Assembly (NCBI RefSeq): GCF_947489565.1
Contig: NZ_CANLEA010000003.1
Coordinates: 62,001-126,000, forward strand
Source of the DNA: an uncultured Kordia sp.
GTDB lineage: Bacteria; Bacteroidota; Bacteroidia; Flavobacteriales; Flavobacteriaceae
Direction of reading: 5' to 3'
DNA length: 64,000 nt
A model generated the notes under the pieces. That model did not search any database, was not told where the DNA came from, and saw nothing but the letters and a program-made list of their open reading frames with translations. A program made the translations under genes and the position numbers. The stretch's first letter is position 1. Every line of letters starts with the position of its first letter. This document shows positions 8,668 through 16,645 of this stretch, piece by piece.

Positions 8668-9855
8668 CTATTTTTTGGAAATCTTTTTTTGCCTAGTATT
8701 GTCGAAATCAATATCTCCTATAATATTTTTGTTTCTCAAGTATTTTAAATGAACCAAAGGCTCTATTAAAAGGCTTCTTACTCTTTCTTCGTCCAAATAA
8801 GGGAAATCATGTTCAATATTCTTCAAAAGGCTCAGACGTTCTTTGATAAATTTATTTTCTAACACAAAATTTTCTAATCGTTTACGTTCATATTCTAATT
8901 CTTCATGTTCAATTGATTTTTTATTTTTTTCTTCATTATATTCCAGCTTCATACGTTGTTCAGACAAAAGCAGCTCATGTTGTTTTTGCATATATTCATT
9001 ACTGAGCTCACTCTTCTTTTGCTCATTTCTATTTCTGTAATCCCTATCTTTTTTACGCTCATGCCTCTCATTTAAATATAAACGTAACTGCTCAAAAACA
9101 TTCAACTTTCCTAAAAACTCCCAAAAACCAGGAGAGCTGATTGAAACACGATTCAAAAAAAGTCGATCAGCTGATGGTACAGATTTACTTACCAAATAAC
9201 TATAATGATAAAATTCATTTTTTTCCCCATATTGACAATCAATCACATTAGTAATACGAATTAATTCTTTAGGAAAATATTCTAAGATGTAATATATATT
9301 GTATGCAAATTCAAACCAAAATAAGAACTCTTGAAAATCCTTAACGTCTGAAGATTTTTCAGTGTTAAAACTTATCCTCTTTTGCCCACCTGCTGATAAA
9401 TATTCATCTAATTGTTTAAGCTTGAAATCACTCATATTTTGAGTAGCTTTAGGAGATACTATTTGACTTTTTTGGTTGTTTAATGGTAAATCAGGTCTAA
9501 GAAAATTTTCTGCAATTTTTAACAGAACTTCTTCTTTTCTTAATGGATCTTTGACATTCTCCAAAATCTCAATAACAGTACAAACTCTACTTTCATCTAA
9601 CAACAAACTCTTCTTATCTTTTTCCACTAAATATCTTATATATAAATGGGCTATAACCAAAACTGCCCCAATAAATTCAAAACTTATAGTTAAAATAAGA
9701 ATAGTTATAGACAAAGAAGCTAATACTTGAATTGAATAAAAAATAATAATAAGTCCTAAAAAATTAAATACAATTCCTATTACAACTAAATAAGGAAACC
9801 CTGAAGCCACTTTCATTAATATATCTTTTTTTACTTTATCTACTATATTACGCAT
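8668..9855 (-). CDS. Membrane-anchored coiled-coil protein, unknown
   Basis: 395 residues, not recognised. Two long hydrophobic segments near the N-terminus (about 20-42 and 45-73: FPYLVVIGIVFNFLGLIIIF; LSITILILTISFEFIGAVLVIA) are followed by a cytoplasmic-looking domain. A charged coiled coil at about 255-345 is rich in E, K, R and Q (ERHERKKDRDYRNRNEQKKSE). A middle part (FLFWFEFAYNIYYILEYFPKEL) resembles the helical region of DUF4760-type membrane proteins, a weak impression. The DNA is more AT-rich than its neighbours and the gene is antisense inside an otherwise + strand envelope group, so it may be a late arrival. Confidence 0.65.
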   Translation of the reverse strand: MRNIVDKVKKDILMKVASGFPYLVVIGIVFNFLGLIIIFYSIQVLASLSITILILTISFEFIGAVLVIAHLYIRYLVEKDKKSLLLDESRVCTVIEILENVKDPLRKEEVLLKIAENFLRPDLPLNNQKSQIVSPKATQNMSDFKLKQLDEYLSAGGQKRISFNTEKSSDVKDFQEFLFWFEFAYNIYYILEYFPKELIRITNVIDCQYGEKNEFYHYSYLVSKSVPSADRLFLNRVSISSPGFWEFLGKLNVFEQLRLYLNERHERKKDRDYRNRNEQKKSELSNEYMQKQHELLLSEQRMKLEYNEEKNKKSIEHEELEYERKRLENFVLENKFIKERLSLLKNIEHDFPYLDEERVRSLLIEPLVHLKYLRNKNIIGDIDFDNTRQKKISKK

Positions 9856-9976
9856 AAGATATTTTTTTATTCTAAAGCTATAATAATCTTATTTAAGCTC
9901 AAAACAAAAAGTAAGATATTATTTTCTTTTTACAAAGCAAATTCATCATTTTAAACTTTCTCAAAAAAATCTCAAC

Positions 9977-10011
9977 CCAAACACAGGGTAAAATCTTTTC
10001 TTCCTGTTAGT
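9977..10011 (+). promoter_or_regulatory. Upstream box shared with the transglutaminase gene, site 2
   Basis: Contains CCAAACACAGGGTAAA and TTCCTGTTAGT; AGGGTA (9985) and CCTGTT (10003) are again separated by 12 bases. AGGGTA is 49 bp before the ATG of the 66-residue gene. About 27 of 35 positions agree with the site at 5914-5948 by eye. Confidence 0.5.
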
Positions 10012-10033
10012 AGGGAAAACAAAGAGATAATTT

Positions 10034-10234
10034 ATGACATTTCAAAAATCACCATTTCCGTATGTATTCCTGTTTATCGTGATGATGAGCATTACTATAT
10101 ATTTTAATTTTTCTGTAGATGCTTCGATTGAGCAACCCATTGTACACACGATTGAGAAACAAGAAACGAGTTCGTATCAAATTGCAACAGAAGAAGCAAC
10201 AACTGATAGTCCAACTGTAGTTAGCAATTATTAG
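10034..10234 (+). CDS. Small single-pass membrane or secreted peptide, unknown
   Basis: 66 residues: a short N-terminus, one hydrophobic helix at about 9-27 (YVFLFIVMMSITIYFNF), then a polar acidic tail rich in Thr, Glu and Ser. No family is recognised. It follows a box almost identical to the one upstream of the membrane transglutaminase, and the outer-membrane barrel gene is next, 165 bp downstream on the same strand. A small membrane subunit or secreted factor of that envelope group is plausible but unproven. Confidence 0.55.
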   Translation: MTFQKSPFPYVFLFIVMMSITIYFNFSVDASIEQPIVHTIEKQETSSYQIATEEATTDSPTVVSNY

Positions 10235-10399
10235 TACGGACTATATACTTAAGTTCACTCGGGCATTAGAGATTCCATAAAACGAGATTTTCATTCTAGT
10301 TTTTCGATTGCGATATGGGCATTGTCAATCCATGGAAAATAATGCTCGAAGTGACACAAGTTTATCCTAACAATACACAAGATTCTTAAAATTTATTAT

Positions 10400-11530
10400 A
10401 TGAAATTTCCTCGATTCCTTGTTGCAGTAATTGCTGTAACGTTTTCAAATACTATATACGGACAAGTTCAAGTCAGCACAGAAACGACAACCGGATTTGA
10501 ATCCAATATTTTTAAAGCGCCAAATAGTTTGTTTTCAGAAGATACTGATGTACTAATGCAACGTGAAGCTTTGGTGACTGAAAGTCTGTACCAAGATGCG
10601 TTGTTTAAGTTTTCGTATCGATTTAAAGATCGAAACTACGATTTTAAATTTTCGATGAATCCAGAGTTTCGTTATTATTTTGATGCGCCAAACGCGAAAC
10701 GATTGCTCCTAAATAGTCGTGCAAATTACACCATGAAACTAAAAAGACGTCTGGAATGGGAAAGTGATGTACATTTTAAATTACGAGATCAAAAAGGACA
10801 AGATTTAGATCAGAATGAATTGAATACAACCTTAGGATACCGTCAACTAAATGCTTTTAGCGGATTGAATTTTAGATGGTATAAAAATAATCGTTCGTTT
10901 GTACGCTTGGAGTATCGTTTTAAGGATTTTTACAATTCCAATACACGTTCGATTGCGTATCACAGATATGGAATTTCCACAGGTTTTCGTCATCTCGATT
11001 GGAAAGATGGTTTGTTGCATAGTGTCGGTATTGAAGCTGGTTTTTACCACAGATCGTATGATATTGTTTCGCGTGCTACTGGTCAGACTTCCGATCGAGT
11101 TTGGCAATATTTGAATGTCGCTTTATCGTATAAACTTCCGTTGAGTCAACACTGGAATCTAACCACAGGATTCGCTTACGAAAAACGTATGGATCGTACG
11201 AATGATGAGTTTGGATACAATCAATTTCGCTCATCGATCAAATTACAATACAAAGCAGAGAAATTGAATTTACGATTGACAAGCAGTTATAGCTTGCGAA
11301 AGTTTAATGAATTAGTTGCCGAAAACAGTGAAGAAAATGAAGTCGGATTGTTGAAATATGATTATTTGCGTTTGCGATTTTTAGGTTCGTATCAACTGAA
11401 TAATAATTGGTCAATCATTGCAAACGGATATTTGATTGATAGAGCTTCAAACAATACAAATGTGAATACGACTGCTTTTCGAGCGTATAATTCGTATTAT
11501 GCTGGTATTGGGATTCGATATACTTTTTGA
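10400..11530 (+). CDS. Outer-membrane beta-barrel protein, unknown function
   Basis: 376 residues. A signal peptide (about 1-22, ending SNTIYGQ) is followed by alternating aromatic/polar strands with tight turns throughout (FKFSYRFKDRNYDFKFSMNP; RSFVRLEYRFKDFY) and a final Phe (GIGIRYTF), the signature of a BamA-recognised barrel. About 14-16 strands could be drawn. It has no TonB plug and no peptidoglycan-binding domain. It probably belongs with the 66-residue gene upstream, and through the shared upstream box with the transglutaminase/ATP-grasp pair, suggesting export or attachment of a modified product. Confidence 0.75.
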   Translation: MKFPRFLVAVIAVTFSNTIYGQVQVSTETTTGFESNIFKAPNSLFSEDTDVLMQREALVTESLYQDALFKFSYRFKDRNYDFKFSMNPEFRYYFDAPNAKRLLLNSRANYTMKLKRRLEWESDVHFKLRDQKGQDLDQNELNTTLGYRQLNAFSGLNFRWYKNNRSFVRLEYRFKDFYNSNTRSIAYHRYGISTGFRHLDWKDGLLHSVGIEAGFYHRSYDIVSRATGQTSDRVWQYLNVALSYKLPLSQHWNLTTGFAYEKRMDRTNDEFGYNQFRSSIKLQYKAEKLNLRLTSSYSLRKFNELVAENSEENEVGLLKYDYLRLRFLGSYQLNNNWSIIANGYLIDRASNNTNVNTTAFRAYNSYYAGIGIRYTF

Positions 11531-11623
11531 GATTAGATTTGAGATTTTAGTAGTGAGTATTGAGAATGTTTCAAATGGAATGTTTCGTTCTTTGAGAAAC
11601 TAAATATTATTGAATGACCTAGT

Positions 11624-11750
11624 CGTCAGTTCGAGTGGTTTTCGGAATAAAATGGAGAAAATTGTATCGAGAACAGCTTGGAAATTCAAAGCTGTTCTCG
11701 ATACAATTTTTATTTCCGCTTTGCTCCATAAAAATCACTCGAACTGACGT
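11624..11750. repeat. Large inverted repeat B
   Basis: Two arms of about 55 bases face each other. The left runs CGTCAGTTCGAGTG to TTGTATCGAGAACAGCTT, the right AAGCTGTTCTCGATACAA to CACTCGAACTGACG. Transcribed either way it would fold into a long imperfect hairpin. It sits with inverted repeat A in the 408-bp gap between the convergent barrel and enoyl-CoA hydratase genes, where it may serve as a two-way terminator. A further CTCAATACTC-type word lies at about 11555. Confidence 0.75.
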
Positions 11751-11768
11751 TTTGTATATTTAAATCTT

Positions 11769-11885
11769 TGATACGTCATTGCGAGAATTTAGAAGAAATT
11801 CGTGGCAATCTGTTTATTTCATAAAAACATTTAACTTATGATTTCAACAGATTGCTTCGTCATGCTTCCTCGCAATGACGTATCA
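11769..11885. repeat. Dispersed inverted repeat A, copy 3
   Basis: Perfect 17-base ends: TGATACGTCATTGCGAG and CTCGCAATGACGTATCA. The interior GTGGCAATCTGTTTATTTC and CAGATTGCTTCGTCATGC match the other copies. This is the best preserved of the three. Confidence 0.8.
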
Positions 11886-11938
11886 AAAAAACTCAATTCT
11901 CAATACTAGCATCTAATAACTATAAAATACTATAAAAT

Positions 11939-12691
11939 CTATGCAAATCGCTTCAAGGTTTCTTTTGTAAAGTCAGAAAGGACTAGTCTTCCTGAGATTG
12001 CTGCACGTTCCGCTAATAAGTTATCCCAATCTTCCGTTCCTGCCCAAAATGCTTTTTTCATTTCTGCCATCGCTTCCGGATTGTACGTGCATAAATGGTT
12101 TGCAAACGCAGTAACTGCTTCGTCCAATTCTTCGTTTGAATCATAAACTTTCATATATAAACCTTTGCTTCTCGCCCATTCTGCATCGTAGAAACTGTTT
12201 GCATCAATGGCAATTTGTGACATTCCGCTTAAACCTAGTTTACGTTCTACGGCTGGTCCAACTACAAATGGTCCGATTCCAACATTGAGTTCGCTTAGTT
12301 TGATAGAAGCAAATTTTGATGCCATGCAATAGTCTACCGCAGAAGCCAATCCAACGCCGCCACCAACAGTTTTTCCTTGTACACGTCCGATGATGAATTT
12401 TGGACATTTACGCATTGCGTTGATCACGTTTGCAAATCCTGAAAAGAAGATTCTTCCTGTTTCTGCATCGTTGATGTTTATTAATTCTTTAAAGCTTGCT
12501 CCTGCACAAAAAGTTCTATCCCTTCCACTTTTTAGAACAATAACTTTGATGTTGTCATTCGTTCCTGCATCGGTAATCGTTTGTGCTAATTTGGCTAATA
12601 TATCTCCTGGCAACGAGTTGTGTGCCGGATGAAAAAATTCGATGGTTGCTACACCGTTTTGTATGTCTTGTTTTACGTATGGATCGCTCAT
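11939..12691 (-). CDS. Enoyl-CoA hydratase/isomerase family protein of the paa cluster
   Basis: 250 residues with the crotonase fold: the CoA-binding FCAGASFKEL loop and the oxyanion-hole region GKTVGGGVGLASAVDY. The second catalytic acid (Glu164 of rat enoyl-CoA hydratase) is present as LSELNVG. The first (Glu144) is replaced by Gly in GGGVGL, so it is a one-glutamate crotonase. By position behind paaZ it likely does the PaaF step, hydrating 2,3-dehydroadipyl-CoA. The start at 12691 is preferred over 12697 because the same hairpin-ATGAAT-ATG pattern gives the PaaY start. It is transcribed away from a GIY-YIG gene 97 bp upstream. Confidence 0.82.
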   Translation of the reverse strand: MSDPYVKQDIQNGVATIEFFHPAHNSLPGDILAKLAQTITDAGTNDNIKVIVLKSGRDRTFCAGASFKELININDAETGRIFFSGFANVINAMRKCPKFIIGRVQGKTVGGGVGLASAVDYCMASKFASIKLSELNVGIGPFVVGPAVERKLGLSGMSQIAIDANSFYDAEWARSKGLYMKVYDSNEELDEAVTAFANHLCTYNPEAMAEMKKAFWAGTEDWDNLLAERAAISGRLVLSDFTKETLKRFA

Positions 12692-12697
12692 ATTCAT

Positions 12698-12715
12698 TTC
12701 CCACGAAAGTGGGAA
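12698..12715 (-). promoter_or_regulatory. Start-site hairpin upstream of the enoyl-CoA hydratase
   Basis: TTCCCAC-GAAA-GTGGGAA on the + strand, a perfect 7-bp stem with a GAAA loop (TTTC in the transcript). It is followed by ATGAAT and then the ATG. The stem bases differ from those upstream of paaY and paaC, but pairing is kept. Confidence 0.55.
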
Positions 12716-12794
12716 TCTTATTAATGGTTAGACTTTATTTTTTTGAGATTCCAGATTTCTTAACAAACCATCAGGAATCTTGTTTTTGTTAGTT

Positions 12795-13085
12795 CTATTT
12801 TATTTTATCTACTAAATCTTCCCAATTAGGATTATCTTTCTCAATCAGTTCAACCTTCCAATCACGATTCCATTTCTTCATACGTTTCTCTCTGAGAAGA
12901 GCCGCTTCTTTTTCTTTATGATTTTCGAAATACACCAACATATTCAAATTATATCGCGCTGAAAACGTAGTTGGATGCACTTTATTTTTATGTTGCCTGA
13001 TTCTTCTTTTTAAATCTTTTGTGACTCCTATATACAATACACCTTTTGGCTTGTTTGTGATGATGTATACGGAGTATGTTTCCAA
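12795..13085 (-). CDS. GIY-YIG nuclease domain protein
   Basis: 96 residues making up a complete minimal GIY-YIG domain: YSVYIITNKPKGVLYIGVT at the N-terminus, the catalytic Arg in DLKRRIRQHK, and Glu in KEKEAALLREKRMKKW. These UvrC-N/Slx1-like stand-alone proteins are frequent in Flavobacteriaceae and their role is unsettled (DNA repair or remnants of homing elements). It interrupts the paa gene order between paaZ and the enoyl-CoA hydratase, with an AT-rich spacer and repeated GACTCCCGATTTCTCGG words on its upstream side (13180-13250). Confidence 0.85.
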   Translation of the reverse strand: METYSVYIITNKPKGVLYIGVTKDLKRRIRQHKNKVHPTTFSARYNLNMLVYFENHKEKEAALLREKRMKKWNRDWKVELIEKDNPNWEDLVDKIK

Positions 13086-13269
13086 TTTTTGATTTACTTT
13101 TTTTAGTTTTTCACTTTCGTGAGAATGTTTCTATTAATATTACTTTTTTGAGTAAATAACTTTTTGTTGCTATTTTTTAAGACTCCCGATTTCTCGGACA
13201 TATTCTTTTAACTCCTACTTTTCTTAAATATAAAGACTCCCGATTTCTCGGGAGCTTTGAATAATTCGA

Positions 13270-15762
13270 CTATAATAAGCCGAATTGTTCAAAGTGATGA
13301 TTAAAATGCTTTGTATTCATCAAGCTCCACTCAAATTTGTCTAGATGTCCGAAGACTGCATTTTTCGTCGTTGCTTCAGGGTTTTCTTTGAAGTACAATT
13401 CAAATGCATCATACGCTTCTAGCAATTTGGTTTTGGCTTCCGCCAGATTTTCGTAACGTGCTTCCGTGATTAGATTTTCTAATAGTTTTGGCGCATCAAA
13501 GTTTCTTGGCATTTTATCGTGTGTGTATAAACTGTCTTGTACTTTTTCTAAATACTTTTCTGGTGTCTCTATTTCGAAATCTTGAATTTCCCCAGAAGCT
13601 ACTTTCAACGTGTATTCTAAATGTTCTACCATTTGCTGTGCAGACATTTTCCCCCAAGCCGGTTTTGCGTCTTCTGTTAATTTCCCTAAGTAGTTTTGAA
13701 TTGTCTTTTTGTTGATCGTTGCAAACGGATTTTTCTTTTGAACCATGGTCAAAATTGTCGCAATTGCCACTAATTCGTCTTCTTGATCGAATACCTCAAC
13801 AAACCATTTTACGATTCCACTTGGCAATTCTTTTCCTCTCGAATCTCTGTCTACTTTTTCTTTACATGTCAGTCGTACATAAATGGTATCATTATGATAA
13901 ATTGGACGTAAGAAACGACATTCTTCCAATCCGTAGTTTGCTGCAACTGGACCTTTGTTTGGATATACAAATAATCCCGCTGCTGCGGCAATGATAAAGT
14001 ATCCATGAGCTGTACGTTTTTCAAAAATACTTCCGTCTAAAGAAGTGATGTCTGTATGCGCATAAAAATGATCCCAAGTTAAGTTTGCGAAGTTGATGAT
14101 ATCCGTATCTGTAACCGTGCGTTTGTGTGTTTTTAACGACATTCCCGCTTCGATATCTTCCCAGTGATATGCAAACGGATGCTTCTCCGTTTCTTTGTAT
14201 TCGGCATTCGCCTGATAGATTCCTGTAACTTCCGTTAATGTGGTTGGTGAACCTTGAATGGCACAACGTTGCATATAATGTTTGATGCCTCGCATTCCGC
14301 CCATTTCTTCGCCTCCACCAGCACGTCCTGGACCTCCATGCACCAATAATGGTAATGGTGAACCGTGACCTGTACTTTGTTTTGCCATATCGCGATTCCC
14401 TACTAAGATACGTCCGTGATGTGAAGCCGCTCCAACTACATATTCTTTGGCTTTTTTATCGTCATTTGTAAAGATAGAAGATACTAAAGATCCTTTCCCC
14501 ATTTGCGCCAATTCAATAGCTTCATCCATGTTTTTGTATGGCATGATCGTACTAACTGGTCCAAATGCTTCAATTTCGTGAACGTTTGTGTTTTTGAATG
14601 GATTGTTTTCTCTAAGTAGGATTGGACTTAGGAATGCTCCTTTTTCACCATCAGCTCCAACAGCATCGATCGTGTCTAAACTTCCGTATACGATATCGGC
14701 AGTTTTTGCTAGTTTTGACACTTGATCTTTTACAGATTGCACTTGTGCTTTGTTGATCAATGCGCCCATGCGTACTTCTTTCAATCTTGGATCTCCAATA
14801 GTGACTTTACTCAATTGTTTTCCTAAAGCAATTTGCACATCTTCCACTAAATTCTCTGGAACGATGATTCTTCGGATTGCCGTACATTTTTGACCTGTTT
14901 TTACGGTCATTTCTTTTCGAACTTCTTTGATGAATAGATCAAATTCTGGAGTTCCTGGCACAGCATCTTCTCCTAAGACAGAACAGTTTAAGGAATCGGC
15001 TTCCATTGTGAATGGTACAGCTTCTTGCGTGAGTCTTGGATGTGCTTTTAGGATGCGTCCTGTATGTGCAGAACCTGTAAAAGTTACTACATCTTGTGAT
15101 TCTACTGTATCTAGAATTGATTTTGTCATTCCGCTTAACAATTGTATTGCACCTTCTGGTAAGATTCCAGAGTCTACAATGACTCTCACCACTGCTTCTG
15201 TTAGATATGCAGTTTGTGGCGCTGGCAAAACGACTGCTGCCATTCCTGCCATCCAATTCACGGCGCATTTTTCTAACATTCCCCATACTGGGAAGTTGAA
15301 TGCGTTGATATGCACAGCTACTCCTCGTTTTGGAACTAAGATATGATGTGCCATAAAACGTCCGCCACGAGATAAATCGATTGGATCGCCTTCTACATGA
15401 TAAGGTTGATTTGGAAAGAGTTTACGAAGTGATGCATTTGCGAATAGGTTTCCGAATCCACCTTCAATATCAATCCAGCTATCAACGCGCGTTGCTCCCG
15501 TTTTGTAACTGATATCGTAGAATTGTTCTTTTCGTTTGTTGAGATATAAAGCTAGTTTTTTGAGCATGTTTCCACGCTCTTGAAAGGTCATTTTTCGAAG
15601 TTTTTCGCCTCCTTTTGTTCTTCCATAATGTAATGCTGCTGGAATATCGAGTCCTTCTGTAGTTGCAAATCCGATAGTTTCTCCGGTTACGGCATCGAAC
15701 ATTGGTGAACCGTCTCCAGTTCCTTGCATCCATTGTCCGTTGATATAGCTTTGTAGAATCAT
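13270..15762 (-). CDS. paaZ: PaaZ: oxepin-CoA hydrolase / 3-oxo-5,6-dehydrosuberyl-CoA semialdehyde dehydrogenase with extra C-terminal domain
   Basis: 830 residues against about 680 for E. coli PaaZ. The aldehyde-dehydrogenase half (about 1-520) has Glu254 (TMEADSLNC) and the catalytic Cys293 (GQKCTA). A MaoC-like hot-dog hydratase half (about 530-680) carries the Asp-His pair in TWDHFYAH. Together they open the oxepin ring of 2-oxepin-2(3H)-ylideneacetyl-CoA and oxidise the aldehyde. Residues about 685-830 are an added domain that looks DinB/DUF1569-like (PAWGKMSAQQMVEHLEY...FGHLDKFEWSLMNTKHFNHHF), with metal-type histidines. It is not found in E. coli PaaZ and its role is unknown. The gene is separated from paaJ by a 5.6-kb block. 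Confidence 0.92.
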   Translation of the reverse strand: MILQSYINGQWMQGTGDGSPMFDAVTGETIGFATTEGLDIPAALHYGRTKGGEKLRKMTFQERGNMLKKLALYLNKRKEQFYDISYKTGATRVDSWIDIEGGFGNLFANASLRKLFPNQPYHVEGDPIDLSRGGRFMAHHILVPKRGVAVHINAFNFPVWGMLEKCAVNWMAGMAAVVLPAPQTAYLTEAVVRVIVDSGILPEGAIQLLSGMTKSILDTVESQDVVTFTGSAHTGRILKAHPRLTQEAVPFTMEADSLNCSVLGEDAVPGTPEFDLFIKEVRKEMTVKTGQKCTAIRRIIVPENLVEDVQIALGKQLSKVTIGDPRLKEVRMGALINKAQVQSVKDQVSKLAKTADIVYGSLDTIDAVGADGEKGAFLSPILLRENNPFKNTNVHEIEAFGPVSTIMPYKNMDEAIELAQMGKGSLVSSIFTNDDKKAKEYVVGAASHHGRILVGNRDMAKQSTGHGSPLPLLVHGGPGRAGGGEEMGGMRGIKHYMQRCAIQGSPTTLTEVTGIYQANAEYKETEKHPFAYHWEDIEAGMSLKTHKRTVTDTDIINFANLTWDHFYAHTDITSLDGSIFEKRTAHGYFIIAAAAGLFVYPNKGPVAANYGLEECRFLRPIYHNDTIYVRLTCKEKVDRDSRGKELPSGIVKWFVEVFDQEDELVAIATILTMVQKKNPFATINKKTIQNYLGKLTEDAKPAWGKMSAQQMVEHLEYTLKVASGEIQDFEIETPEKYLEKVQDSLYTHDKMPRNFDAPKLLENLITEARYENLAEAKTKLLEAYDAFELYFKENPEATTKNAVFGHLDKFEWSLMNTKHFNHHFEQFGLL

Positions 15763-15829
15763 GTTGTTGTGTTTTTGGCTTTTAGCTCTTGGCTACTTGG
15801 TGTTGGTTTTATATTTTATTGCTTACTCT

Positions 15830-16345
15830 GACGTTTGCTTTGTTTATTCGTTAATTTGTCTATTTGTTTTGCTCACTCTTATGTTTTTTACCACGAATTC
15901 ACGAATTGGTTTTTGTTAATTTGTTTATTCGTTAATTTGGTAGCTCACTCTTAACTCATCACTTTTTAACTCTTAACTTTTGTCTGTTTGTTTTGCTTAC
16001 TCTTATGTTTTTTTACCACGAATTCACGAATCGGTTTTTGTTGATTTGTTTGTTTATTAATTTGGTAACTCACTCTTAACTCATCACTTTTTAACTCTTA
16101 ACTTTTGTCTGTTTGTTTTGCTTACTCTTATGCTTTTTACCACGAATTCACGAATCGGTTTTTGTTGATTTGTTTGTTTGTTAATTTGGTAGCTCACTCT
16201 TAATTCATCACTTTTTAACTCTTAACTTTTGTCTGTTTGCTTTGCTTACTCTGACGTTTGCTTTGTTGATTCGTTAATTTGGTAACTCACTCTTAACTCA
16301 TCACTTTTTAACTCTTAACTTTTGTCTGTTTGTTTTTATGAGCAC
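15830..16345. repeat. Tandem repeat, unit about 124 bp
   Basis: Part of the 883-bp gap after the start of paaZ. The words TTACCACGAATTCACGAAT (near 15888, 16013, 16137), CTCTTAACTCATCACTTTTT and CTTAACTTTTGTCTGTTTG recur every 124-125 bases for about 3.5 units. A diverged single unit is found at 22263-22345 on the other side of the inserted block. No coding frame survives in it. Confidence 0.75.
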
Positions 16346-16387
16346 AAATTTTGTTCGCTTTTAGCTTTTAAAAAATGTCTTTTCTTG

Positions 16388-16602
16388 TTTAAAATTCAAT
16401 TATTAATCACGAATTGTACTTTAAAAACTTCTCAATACTAATATCTGACTACTTGTCTCCCATTTCGTAGGAAGTTCTGCGTTAGCGATTGAGGTTTTGT
16501 GGAGCTCTTTTTGAGATTCCTGCCTACGCAGGAATGGCAACAAAGCGACTACCGAAAGCGCGACCGCCATTTTTCATGGTGGAAACGCCCAAATTATTTC
16601 AA
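16388..16602. repeat. Left copy of flanking repeat (with repeat C)
   Basis: Runs from TTTAAAATTCAATTATTAAT through ACTTCTCAATACTAATATCT and GCGTTAGCGATTGAGG to GGAAACGCCCAAATTATTT. The copy at 22421-22699 has the same order and orientation with internal differences. The last 120 bp are repeat C, also found at 30413-30498. It ends about 45 bp from the stop of the response-regulator gene. Confidence 0.7.
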
Positions 16603-16645
16603 ACGTTTTCGCTTTTAGAACATTTTGTCAAATTTACTAAATTCT

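Noticed and set aside
13180-13250. Two GACTCCCGATTTCTCGG words as a possible CRISPR-like repeat
   Set aside because: Only two copies, no regular spacers. They belong to the dispersed GATTCCC..GGGAAT family. No CRISPR array is visible in the window.
15830-16345. 124-bp tandem repeat as a CRISPR or an origin of replication
   Set aside because: The unit is too long and diverged for CRISPR, and no DnaA-box cluster or dnaA/parAB genes are near.
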